Assembly: GCF_017573505.1 (NCBI RefSeq)
Contig: NZ_JAGEOJ010000027.1
Coordinates: forward strand, 1-64,000
DNA length: 64,000 nucleotides
Direction: 5' to 3'
DNA from: Actinomadura barringtoniae
Lineage (GTDB): Bacteria; Actinomycetota; Actinomycetes; Streptosporangiales; Streptosporangiaceae
Part shown: piece after piece, positions 41,719-51,099 of the stretch
Layout: each line of letters begins with the position of its first letter
Position numbering within the stretch: position 1 is the stretch's first letter
Position numbers and translations under genes: made by a program
Notes under the pieces: model-generated
Seen by the model: the letters and a program-made list of their open reading frames with translations, nothing else
Databases searched by the model: none
Told to the model about the DNA's origin: nothing

Positions 41719-44700
41719 TAGCCGTGCCGCCTGCTCCAAGTCGGCCTTCCTCTGATGAAGTACTTTCTAACAACTAGCCAGCGACTTCGGGGATCCGATG
41801 GGTCCCTACGGACGGCCACCTTTACATGAGGCCCTTCATCGATACTTCCGTCTTTCGGATCATGCCCCTTAGGGTTCCACTCGATTTCCACCTCTGAACC
41901 GTCAGATAGCCTACCGATCCAAAAGTGATCTTTTCTCTCCACGAGATTGTCGAGGGATCCACCAGCTTCCTTGTTTGCTATATCAAACAATTCGTCCTCG
42001 GTGTCAACCAGAATGGGGTCTCGGGTCACTCTTGGGTCATTCGACTTCGCACCAGGATGGCCATCATTGTCGTCGGCGTCGGAGCCTCCACCGCTGGCTA
42101 GAGCGATGCCGATTGCGATGGCAGTTACCGAAGATGTCACGATCGAGCCCAGTGAGTCTCCGATGTCCTTGAGGACGTTACCGATGTCGGTTCCGAGACC
42201 CTTGAGCGCGTCGCCTGGTGGATACGGGAAGGGCCAGGGGAGGCCGATGCCCGGATTGTCGTCGTCTCCTCCGCCGACGCAGGCGCTTGCGGCGCAGCTG
42301 ACGTTGGTGGCTGGAGAGATCTCCGGCGCCGATTGAGACGGCAGGCTGATCTGGCCGACTACAGGGCCTGCGGTGTTGACGGCGTTGTTGCGCATGTCGC
42401 GCAGGGATTGCTGAGTGTCATTGACAACGTTCTTGGTGCCCTGAGTGATGGGCGCCGGCTTCCTCGGGCCGCTGGGGAACTTGTCCCTCGGATCGGGGTA
42501 GTGCGGGGTCTTAGCAGCCGACGGCGGGGCCACCGGGGACTTCTGGGCTTTACGTTCCTGGCGCTTCTTCGCGGCATCCGTTCGCTTGCGCTTACGTTCC
42601 TTTTCGCGTCGCGCTCGTTCTCCAGGCGAAAGGCCATCTCCGCCGCCACCGCCGCCGCCTCGGTTTCGTCCGGAGCCGCCGCCACCGCCGCCGCCACCGC
42701 TGCCGCCGCCACAACCTCCGCTCATCAGTGCCGATACGCTGTACAGATTGTAAGGAGGGCTGTTGCCGTCTCTCCCTTCTCCAGGGCATCCCCCTGGGCC
42801 TTTCGGGCCTTTCGGATCTGGCGCGCAGTCACCCATGGCGGTGTAGGAAGTCTGATCGTGACGGCAGTCGTCGCCACCCACGGGACTGTGACCCGTTGGG
42901 TCGGCATTGTCCAAGGGATTGGCATTGCCGTAGGTGTAGCGGTTGGCATTGATGGATGCGGGTGAAGGACTGAGCGTCCAGTCGTCGCGGTTTGGGAAGC
43001 CCGCCGTGCTGGGGTTGTACCAGCGCGCACCCATGTTGACCTGCCCGGAATCGGGGTCGGTCCAATCGGATTGGTACCCAACGGTCGGCTTGACACCAGT
43101 AGTCGCAGTGGGCTGGCCGAAAGGGCTGTAGCTAGTGGAATCAGTGAGAGTGCTGAGGGTCGTGGCAGGGTCGAACTGGCCCGTCAGGTCTCCGTGCTTG
43201 TCAAGGAGTGAGATGCGTTTGTTGGATCCCTGGCTCGTGCTCAGGAGCTCGCCTGAAGGGCCACGGCTGTAGGTACTTGCGCCGTCAGTGGTGGGTTCAT
43301 CACTGGTGCCGTTGTAGGCGAACACGGTGCCGTTGCGAGTCGCGAGCCGATCCAGGGAGTCGTACGTGTAGCTCGTGTTCCCCGCAGTGGTGAGACGATC
43401 GAAGGCATCGAAGTCGTAGGAATTGGTGGCGCTCCCTACGGTCTTTGAGGCCAGTGTTCCTCTAGGTGTGTACGTGCTGCTCGTCGTACCGTCGGTGAGC
43501 TGCCGGTTACGTTCGTCATAGGTCGCGGTGGTGTCACCTGACTTCGTGCGGTTACCGGAGTCGTCCCACTCGTAGTTGGTGGTGTTGCCGTTCTGCTTCC
43601 AGGAGATGAGGCGACCCGCGTAGTCGTAGCCGTAGGTGTTGTCGCCGGCTCCCGCGACACCTGTGGTGGTCTTGCTGGTGGTCTGGTCGTTGTCGTCGTA
43701 GCCATAGGTCGTGGAGGTTACGACAGCGTCGCTGGAGTTCTTCAGCGTGTCGGACTTCGGTCGGCCAAGGTCGTCGTATCCGATGGTGCGGACCCGGCCG
43801 CTCCCGTAGTCGACCTGGTAGGGCTGTCCAGCGTTGTTGTAGCCGAGAGTTTGTGTAGTACCTGTGATGGCGTCGCGGACGGTGTCGAGGCGCCCGTTGG
43901 CGTAGCCGAAAGTCGCCGTTCCCGCGCTGTCTGTGCGGGTCACCGGCTGGTCGTCACCGTTGTAGTCCCAGCTGGCTTTGCCGGACGGTCCATCTGCGTT
44001 GAGGAGCTCGCCTCGGTCGTTGTAGCCGAAGACGTTGGTGCCGGATCCTGCATTCGCCTTGGTGAGCTGTCCGACAGCGTCGTAGGCCAGCACGCGATCT
44101 GGGGTGGGCTTGGACGTACCGGTGCCGGTCTCAGTGCGCATACGCTGGTTCGCGTCGAAGGTTCGCTGGCGAACGATCCCACCGGGTTCGGTGAGCTTCA
44201 CCGGGTTGCCGACCTCGTCATAGCTCGTGGTGAACGTCCGATCGGCGACGTTCGGCTGAGCGGCGGTCGACGGGTCGATGGTGGACTCGGGGAGCCCGAG
44301 GCTGTTCACGGTGTAGACGGTCGAGTTCTTCCGGCCGTCAGTGAAGCGCGTGCGGTTGCTCGCCGCGTCGTAGCCGAACGTGGTCGTGATCGACGCAGTG
44401 TCGGCGGTCGGCTCGACCTGCTTCACCAGACGGTTCAGGCCGTCGTAGTCGAAGGTCTGCTTGTGCTTGAGCGGGTCTGTGATCGATGTGACATTGTCCG
44501 CTCGGTCATAGGTGTAGCTGCTCGATCGCAGTTGGCCACCGTCGGGCTTCAGGTCGGCGCGAGTGCTCAGCTGTCCGAGCAGGTTGTACGTCAGCTTCGT
44601 CGTCCGGCTTAGCCCGTCGCTCGTGCGAACCTGACGGCCCTGACCGTCGTAGCCGAGCTCGGAGGTGACATTGGCTGGATCGATCGTCCGGATGAGCGCG

Positions 44701-47700
44701 TTGGTGGTGTCGTAGACCGCCGCGCTCGTTGCACCGCTCGGCGCGATGGTCTTTGTCTGGTTGCCTGCGTCGTCGTAGCCATAGCGGGTCGTGTACGAGG
44801 CCGGCGTGGGACGGCGTTCGATCTCAGTGCTGGTTATCTGGCGGCCGAGGTCGTCGTAGGTGGCTTCAGTGCGGGCACCGTTGGGATCGACGCTCGACAG
44901 CATCTGGCCCGTACGGGTGTAGTCGTAATTCCACTGAACGCGGTCGTCGTTGGTCTTGTTCGGCGTGTCCTTGACCTGGAGTCTGCCGAGGCGATCGTAG
45001 GTGTAGCGGGTCTCGTCCTGCCGCGGGTCAACAAGGCTGGACATACGGCCCAGCGGGTCGTAGTGCGCAATGGTGGTGGGGGTGAGGGGCGCGCTCGATC
45101 CTGGCGGAGTGTAGATCGGGTCGACCCACTTCACCGGCTGGCCGAGGTTGTCGTACTCGACCCGGCTGATGTTGCCCAGCTCGTCCTTGTCCTCGGTGTT
45201 CTCGTCGAACGCGTTGTAGCCGGTGACGGTCTCCGGACGGGCCGCTGCCGGCTGTCCGCCGTTGCTCTCCACCGAGACCTGCGGTGACGTCGTCTTGGTG
45301 GACCGGCCGAGCTCGTCGTATGCGTAGTTGGTCGTGTAAGCGGTCTTGTCGGCCCCGGCCACGTTGCCGCGCGGGTCGGTACGGGAGGTGAGCAGGTCAC
45401 GCTGGTCATATCCGTAGGTGGTGACCAGCGAAGTCGTGCCATCGGTGACGGTTTGCTTGGCGAGCCGGCCGACTGGGTCGTAGCCATAGTTAGTGGTTTC
45501 GGCGGCCGTGGACGTCAACCATGGCAGGTTCGACGCGACGCCGGTCCTGGCGACCTGGGTGACGTTCCCGCCCAAGTCATAGGTGAAGGTCGCACGCCGG
45601 TTCAGCTTGCCGGGGTCGACCGTGGTCGTGTCCACGCGGCCGACGTAGTCGTAGGTGTTCTGCACGGCATTCAAGCCGTTGCCAATGACCTGCTTGGTGG
45701 GGTGGCCCGCGCCGTCGTACTCCAGTGAAGCCAGCACCACGTCGCGAATGCTGCCGTCGGTGTTGTGGAACTTCTTCAGAGTTGCCGACTTCAGCAGATC
45801 GTCACCGTAATAGGCGTAATCGGTCCGGTGACCCATGGCATCCGTAGTGGACGCGAGGCGGCCTGCAGCATCGTAGGAGTACGCACGCAGCACCAGAAAG
45901 TCACCCGGGCTAGAGACGCCATCGGGGTCGCCGTCGAAGTCGTACAGCCGCACTTGGGCCAGCTTGTTTCGAGCGGTATAGGCGAACCCGTAATGATTGT
46001 CGCCGGCATCCACCATCTCCGTGACGTTGCCGAACCGGTCGTAGTCGAAGCCGGCCTCATGCCCGTAGGAGTCCGTGACCTTCTCGACGTGGTTCTGGTC
46101 GTCGTAGTCGTAGCTGGTCACACGGGGGTCCCCATTCGCCAGCTTGTCGACGACCTGCGTCTTCAGAACATTTCCGTCCACGTCGAAGGTCGTGTCGATG
46201 CGTTGCTGCTGTTGAACGCCCGTGACCGCGTTGGTCGTCGTCGGAGCGGTGACGCTGGTCAGATTCGACCAGTCGTCGTAGCCGTAGCTGGTCGTGGCGC
46301 CGGCCGGAACGCTGTCAGACACCTCAGTCTCGGTCTTGCGGCGACCGATCGCGTCGTAGGTGTACTTGGTCACCATTCCGGAGGGGCTCGTCACCTGTCC
46401 CACGTCACCCGCGCTGGTGTAGCCATAGCGAGTCACCGCCCCTCGCGGGTCGGTCATCGTGGACACCATGTAGGCGGGCATCGTGCCGCCGCCCACCGCG
46501 CTCTCGGTGCCGTTGGTGAAGGTGTAGTTGACCTGGCCACCGCCGGAGGGATTCGTTTGAACCTGCAGGCTGCCGTTGGCCACGTAGGCGTAACTCGTCT
46601 TGTACCGGTCGTCGGTCGGTCCGCTCGAGCGACCGTCCTGGTACGCGATGGGAAGGTCGTTGCGAGGATCGGTAAGGCTGGTCACGGCGGGATAGGAGTA
46701 GTACGCCGTATTGCAGACGTCCTTGCTGCGACAGGTGGTGCGGGCCGTCAGGTTGCCGCGGTCGTCGTAGACGAGCTTGACCGTGTCACCGTTCTCGTTC
46801 GTGACGGCCGAAAGGAAACCGCGGTCGTCGTAGTCGAAGGTACGGATCCCCATCCCGTCCAATGAATGATGGATGAAATCGGGCTCGTCCCCTCCACCGG
46901 GTGGTAGGTCGGTACAGAACGTCGGGTCATCCGGATCAGGACTGCTACAAGTCCTGGTCGGCGTCGGTGAAGGAGTATCCGTCTCCGGCCAGCCATTGTC
47001 CTCGTCCCGAACGTCCTGCCCCATTGGCACGCCCACCCGAATGAGCTGATCGGTGACCGCGTCCTGCTCGTACAGGTAGTAGCGGTCCGCCGGATCGTGG
47101 ACCTCGACCGCGCGACGGACGTCGGGATCGGGGATCTCGACGTTGTCGTGCGTCGCAGTGTCGTTGCCGTACACGACCGGAAGGGTGATCTTCCACGTTC
47201 CACCGTTCTGATCGGTGTACTCGCTGACCCGGTCATTGTCGGTGTCGTAGGAGACCTCCGTGGCGGTCTTCCCGCTGGGGAGCGTGATCTTGCTGATCTG
47301 GTCCGACGCACGCAGCGCTTCGCGGTAATGGGCCGCGACCTGGTTTTTGTCAAGCGGATGTTGGTAGATCGCTACTTCATCGATGCTCCCCGCGTAGGAG
47401 CGTTTGGGGGTGCTGCCCCAACTCGTCCCAGATCCGAGGTTGGTGGCGTATGCCGCGCCGATCTGGTTGTAGGTCAGGGTCGGGTGATTGGGCGTTGCGT
47501 TCGACAGCGTACCGGCGACCGCGCCGTCCAAGTAGAGCGTCTGGGTGGAGCCAGTGGCCGACAGAACGGCGTGGTGCCACTTGGCGTCGTTCACGAACGC
47601 TGACGAGGTGATCGGGGTGGTGACGCTGCCGGTATAGAACTGGCCGTGCAGCTTGCCGTCAGTCCCGGTGTACAGGACAGGGACACCGATGCTGGGAGTC

Positions 47701-50700
47701 CCGTTTAGGGGCTTGTCTTGATAGCCCAACAGCGGCCCGCCCGGCCCACTGGGCTGATTCTTGAACCAGACTTCGACCGCGATGTCACGGCTCTTCTTTA
47801 CCGTGCCCGGAGGTATCGCCACCTGTGAGGACGAGCCGTTGAACGTCGCCGCTGTGTTGTCCGTTCCGGCAATTGCTCCGGGCGTGCCGAGCGTCGTGTC
47901 CTTGTACGTCCCAGCGTCTTTGCCGAGGTTGACCGACACCTGGCTGGTCGCGCTTCCTCCGTCGTCTTCGCCAAGCCGCCAGTACGACTCGGGTCGGGTG
48001 TCCAGGACCACACTCCGGTAATGCGACCCCGTGTCGTAGTCATAGCTGGTGCAACGGCCACCGGGAGCGCACGCTTTCATTAGCTTGTCGCCGTCGTAGG
48101 TGTAGTTCCATGTCAGTACCTTGCCATCGACCGGTGCCGTGCTCACCGACGTCACGTGGGCGCCTGTCCAGCCAAAGTTGAGGACACGGCCGCCTAGGCC
48201 AGTGGCCGTCGACAGCCTCCCGGTCGACGTGTCGTAGTAGAGGACAATCGAGTGACCGCCTCTGTCGGAAATCTTCGTGAGGCGGCCGCCAGTGAACTCG
48301 AAGCTGTTCCCGCTCTTGTCGGTCAGCTTGCCGGCGGCGCCGTTGAGGGTGAACGTCGCCTGGCGGCCTTGAGGCGACGCGAAGGTCCCGTCTGCGTTCT
48401 TGCCAAAGCGAACCTGCTGGCCGTCCGGGTAGCTGACGACCACATTGCCAGTGCCGTCCTGATCCTCGACCGTCCGCATGTCGAACTGGGTCGACCAGCC
48501 CGCTCCGAAGGGCGAGTCACGACGCGGATCGAGACTGTTGTAGGTCCGCTCGACGGTGAGGCTCGGCCCAGCCGAAGCCACCGAGGCGTCCACTGCCGTC
48601 GTCGAGTAGTTGCCCGACATCGGATCGAACTCGCGGTCTTGTGCCTCGGCAAGACGAGAGGTGACTTCCGGCTGCGGAACAGAGGTCTGCATCATCACCC
48701 GCGGAGACGGGGTCTCGCTGGTGGCGTCCTTGGCGAAGGCACGCCAGAGATAGGTCTTGCTCCACGAGAGCTTCCCGGCCGGAACCGTCCAGGCGAAGGT
48801 GGGCAGGTAACCGGAGTCGAAACAGTTCACCGCCGAGCCGCCTGGGCCCTGCTCGCAGATCTCGAACTTGTAGCTGAGCGAGGAATTCGGAGTCGCGTCC
48901 AGGTCGACGGCCTTGGCCCACATTTGGGGTGACAGGGTCGGCGTCTGGTATCCGTTGAACGGATAGACCTCCTGGAGCACCGGCGCCAGGTTGATGATCT
49001 TAATGATGAGCCTGATCGGCGGCACGTACTCGTCGGTGAACACCGGCCCCCCGGACTTCACCATGGTGAAGTCGAGGGAGAAGGTGCCCACCGGCAACGG
49101 TTTGATCGTCGCGTCCAAGTTCACCTTCGCGCCATGCGCGACGTTCGCGGTCAGGTTCGCCGAGCGCTGCTGGGTGACCAGCTTGCCCTTGTCGTTGTAG
49201 GCCCGGTAGGCGAGGTAGTAGCCGCTCGGCGTCCAGGTGTCCGCGCCCGTGTTGGTAACACTGATCTTTATCTTGCCGCTCTGCGCCTGCGTGACCGGCG
49301 GGTTCGGAACCGGGCTGGTGATCGCGTACGAGGCGTTGTACGGGGTGTGCGTCACATAGAGCCGTGGCGGGTTGGCGGTGTCGTGACCGGCGAACTTCTT
49401 GGTCCCGGAGCTGCCGCCTGATGCGTCCCGAACCGACAGGCCAAAGTTCTGGGACGGGTCGTTCGCCCACTTCTGGACGAGATCTCTACCGCCCTTGCCC
49501 AGGTCGAACAGCTCGCCCTTCTTGGGCGGACACTTCGAACTCCCCGCGCCGAATTCGACGTAGCCGTGACTGAACGACTTGCGAGTCAGCGCCTTCCCAA
49601 CGCTTGGCCCAGGAAAGGTGAGCCCCGTCTTACCAGCCCACGCCTCTGTCACCGGGTGCACCGTGACCGGACGGGCGTGGCACGTGACGGCCTCGTAGTC
49701 GTACATCCAGAGGTACGCGCCATAGATCTTGTGGAACTTCAGCTGGCTCACCAGCTGGGGAAAGGTCAGATAAGCAGCAGACCGCGACCCGATGCTGAGC
49801 GTCTGACCGCCGTCGGTGGTCCCGCCGTCGTTGATCGAGACACTCGAGTCGGCCTTGTCCATCTTCACGGTCGGGTCCACCATCACCGGGAACTTGCGCG
49901 CCGGATCGGTGAGCCATGCGGAGTCAACGCTCACTTGGAGAGCAGGCGCCCCTCCGAGCGAGACCAGGCTGTAGGAAACCTTGGTGGACGTGGCTGGGGT
50001 GTTCGCCGAATCCGTCATGAATCCGGCCGGCACCGTCGCCCGTGTCGTGCCGGTCTCGTCCACGAACACGACTTGACCATTGACGAGTTTGGGGGCCAGA
50101 CCCTTCAGAGACAGAGGGAAGACGAACGTGCGCGGCGCCTTGGTCGATCGCAGCACGATCGTTTCCTTGACTCCGGCCGAAGCCACATCAAGCTTGAGGT
50201 CGGCGTCCGTCCAGACGTCGGGATAGCTGACCGCGCGTTCTCCGGCCTGGCCGGTGCTCGCGACACCGTCTTGAGTTCCGTAAGCGATCTGATGAGCGCC
50301 GTCCAGGGTGAGCCGGACGAGCGACCCTGATCCAGTTCGCGGCGCGAGCCTGACATCAGCAGCACCGGCGGCGTTCCGCCATCCCCCCGAAGGAGGCGCC
50401 GCAAGGGCCGTCTTACCAACTGGAACCACGCGATTGTCGATCGGGACCCAGGTCCCGTCGGCACGCTGGTAGTTGACCGGCTGCGCCGAGAACTCAGTAG
50501 TCTCAGTACCGTCCCCGTTCGCGAAGGTCCGTGTGTACGCTGCTCTGCGATCCGAGAGTTCTCGACTCTTCGCAGGGTCAAAGCCAGTGGACTTCGGCTC
50601 GGTGGTGGGTGCGCTCGCAACACGAACCGGGTTTTGGGTTGGTTGCTTCGGCCGCTTGACCGGTGTTATCGGATGCCGTGCACTCAGCGTCTTCGGTTCC

Positions 50701-50972
50701 TGATGATTTCGATTACCACCAACAGCCTGCTCATGCTCATTTCCGGCTGAACCCCAAAGCTGCCCAGGTCCATGGACCTTCCTGTGCTGGCGCTCGTACC
50801 AGGACATCACAGGTCCTGCCGCACCGCCGTCAGCGTTGCTTAGCAATAGCAACACCATGACAAGGGCGATGCCGCGTGCGAGAGCAAGTGTCCGCCTGCT
50901 GCTCAACCAGCCAGCAGTCGGTCTACTCCCAGAGCGCCGCGCAAGAAGAAGTCGTCGGTTCAACCCGAACAT
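41718..50972 (-). CDS. Giant secreted Rhs/YD-repeat protein with C-terminal toxin-like domain
   Basis: 3084 aa from the ATG at 50972 (GGAG 6 nt upstream; a GTG two codons earlier overlaps that site). Signal peptide about 15-50. An N-terminal DNRLRE-like module (about 250-540), a DUF6531-type entry (DPMSGNYSTTAVDASVASAGPSLTVERTYNSLDPR, about 780), a LamG lectin domain (about 985-1215, SYWRLGEDDGG...SIDEVAIYQHPLD), then many YD repeats to the Rhs core end (RYTYGNANPLDNADPTGH, about 2685). A Gly-rich and basic linker follows, then a last 95-residue globular domain (DELFDIANKEAGG, HFWIGRLSDGSEVEIEWNPKGHDP, EGPHVKVAVRR) that looks like a polymorphic-toxin tip. Second gene of an operon with the 821-aa secreted protein. 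Confidence 0.9.
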   Translation of the reverse strand: MFGLNRRLLLARRSGSRPTAGWLSSRRTLALARGIALVMVLLLLSNADGGAAGPVMSWYERQHRKVHGPGQLWGSAGNEHEQAVGGNRNHQEPKTLSARHPITPVKRPKQPTQNPVRVASAPTTEPKSTGFDPAKSRELSDRRAAYTRTFANGDGTETTEFSAQPVNYQRADGTWVPIDNRVVPVGKTALAAPPSGGWRNAAGAADVRLAPRTGSGSLVRLTLDGAHQIAYGTQDGVASTGQAGERAVSYPDVWTDADLKLDVASAGVKETIVLRSTKAPRTFVFPLSLKGLAPKLVNGQVVFVDETGTTRATVPAGFMTDSANTPATSTKVSYSLVSLGGAPALQVSVDSAWLTDPARKFPVMVDPTVKMDKADSSVSINDGGTTDGGQTLSIGSRSAAYLTFPQLVSQLKFHKIYGAYLWMYDYEAVTCHARPVTVHPVTEAWAGKTGLTFPGPSVGKALTRKSFSHGYVEFGAGSSKCPPKKGELFDLGKGGRDLVQKWANDPSQNFGLSVRDASGGSSGTKKFAGHDTANPPRLYVTHTPYNASYAITSPVPNPPVTQAQSGKIKISVTNTGADTWTPSGYYLAYRAYNDKGKLVTQQRSANLTANVAHGAKVNLDATIKPLPVGTFSLDFTMVKSGGPVFTDEYVPPIRLIIKIINLAPVLQEVYPFNGYQTPTLSPQMWAKAVDLDATPNSSLSYKFEICEQGPGGSAVNCFDSGYLPTFAWTVPAGKLSWSKTYLWRAFAKDATSETPSPRVMMQTSVPQPEVTSRLAEAQDREFDPMSGNYSTTAVDASVASAGPSLTVERTYNSLDPRRDSPFGAGWSTQFDMRTVEDQDGTGNVVVSYPDGQQVRFGKNADGTFASPQGRQATFTLNGAAGKLTDKSGNSFEFTGGRLTKISDRGGHSIVLYYDTSTGRLSTATGLGGRVLNFGWTGAHVTSVSTAPVDGKVLTWNYTYDGDKLMKACAPGGRCTSYDYDTGSHYRSVVLDTRPESYWRLGEDDGGSATSQVSVNLGKDAGTYKDTTLGTPGAIAGTDNTAATFNGSSSQVAIPPGTVKKSRDIAVEVWFKNQPSGPGGPLLGYQDKPLNGTPSIGVPVLYTGTDGKLHGQFYTGSVTTPITSSAFVNDAKWHHAVLSATGSTQTLYLDGAVAGTLSNATPNHPTLTYNQIGAAYATNLGSGTSWGSTPKRSYAGSIDEVAIYQHPLDKNQVAAHYREALRASDQISKITLPSGKTATEVSYDTDNDRVSEYTDQNGGTWKITLPVVYGNDTATHDNVEIPDPDVRRAVEVHDPADRYYLYEQDAVTDQLIRVGVPMGQDVRDEDNGWPETDTPSPTPTRTCSSPDPDDPTFCTDLPPGGGDEPDFIHHSLDGMGIRTFDYDDRGFLSAVTNENGDTVKLVYDDRGNLTARTTCRSKDVCNTAYYSYPAVTSLTDPRNDLPIAYQDGRSSGPTDDRYKTSYAYVANGSLQVQTNPSGGGQVNYTFTNGTESAVGGGTMPAYMVSTMTDPRGAVTRYGYTSAGDVGQVTSPSGMVTKYTYDAIGRRKTETEVSDSVPAGATTSYGYDDWSNLTSVTAPTTTNAVTGVQQQQRIDTTFDVDGNVLKTQVVDKLANGDPRVTSYDYDDQNHVEKVTDSYGHEAGFDYDRFGNVTEMVDAGDNHYGFAYTARNKLAQVRLYDFDGDPDGVSSPGDFLVLRAYSYDAAGRLASTTDAMGHRTDYAYYGDDLLKSATLKKFHNTDGSIRDVVLASLEYDGAGHPTKQVIGNGLNAVQNTYDYVGRVDTTTVDPGKLNRRATFTYDLGGNVTQVARTGVASNLPWLTSTAAETTNYGYDPVGRLAKQTVTDGTTSLVTTYGYDQRDLLTSRTDPRGNVAGADKTAYTTNYAYDELGRSTKTTSPQVSVESNGGQPAAARPETVTGYNAFDENTEDKDELGNISRVEYDNLGQPVKWVDPIYTPPGSSAPLTPTTIAHYDPLGRMSSLVDPRQDETRYTYDRLGRLQVKDTPNKTNDDRVQWNYDYTRTGQMLSSVDPNGARTEATYDDLGRQITSTEIERRPTPASYTTRYGYDDAGNQTKTIAPSGATSAAVYDTTNALIRTIDPANVTSELGYDGQGRQVRTSDGLSRTTKLTYNLLGQLSTRADLKPDGGQLRSSSYTYDRADNVTSITDPLKHKQTFDYDGLNRLVKQVEPTADTASITTTFGYDAASNRTRFTDGRKNSTVYTVNSLGLPESTIDPSTAAQPNVADRTFTTSYDEVGNPVKLTEPGGIVRQRTFDANQRMRTETGTGTSKPTPDRVLAYDAVGQLTKANAGSGTNVFGYNDRGELLNADGPSGKASWDYNGDDQPVTRTDSAGTATFGYANGRLDTVRDAITGTTQTLGYNNAGQPYQVDYGSGRVRTIGYDDLGRPKSDTLKNSSDAVVTSTTYGYDDNDQTTSKTTTGVAGAGDNTYGYDYAGRLISWKQNGNTTNYEWDDSGNRTKSGDTTATYDERNRQLTDGTTSSTYTPRGTLASKTVGSATNSYDFDAFDRLTTAGNTSYTYDSLDRLATRNGTVFAYNGTSDEPTTDGASTYSRGPSGELLSTSQGSNKRISLLDKHGDLTGQFDPATTLSTLTDSTSYSPFGQPTATTGVKPTVGYQSDWTDPDSGQVNMGARWYNPSTAGFPNRDDWTLSPSPASINANRYTYGNANPLDNADPTGHSPVGGDDCRHDQTSYTAMGDCAPDPKGPKGPGGCPGEGRDGNSPPYNLYSVSALMSGGCGGGSGGGGGGGGSGRNRGGGGGGGDGLSPGERARREKERKRKRTDAAKKRQERKAQKSPVAPPSAAKTPHYPDPRDKFPSGPRKPAPITQGTKNVVNDTQQSLRDMRNNAVNTAGPVVGQISLPSQSAPEISPATNVSCAASACVGGGDDDNPGIGLPWPFPYPPGDALKGLGTDIGNVLKDIGDSLGSIVTSSVTAIAIGIALASGGGSDADDNDGHPGAKSNDPRVTRDPILVDTEDELFDIANKEAGGSLDNLVERKDHFWIGRLSDGSEVEIEWNPKGHDPKDGSIDEGPHVKVAVRRDPSDPRSRWLVVRKYFIRGRPTWSRRHG

Positions 50973-51099
50973 GCTCACTCCAGACAGCCGTCACAGCAGT
51001 CAAACGATTACGGAGAGCAATAGAGGTGAAGGGCAATCAGGGATGAGGGCGTGCAGGCAGCTTCCAGGGCCGCCCGCACGCCCTCTCTGAGGGGCGAAA

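Noticed and set aside
41718..41720. Rhs protein truncated by the IS insertion
   Set aside because: Removing the IS and one TA copy still gives GGC TAG in frame, so the stop codon pre-dates the insertion.
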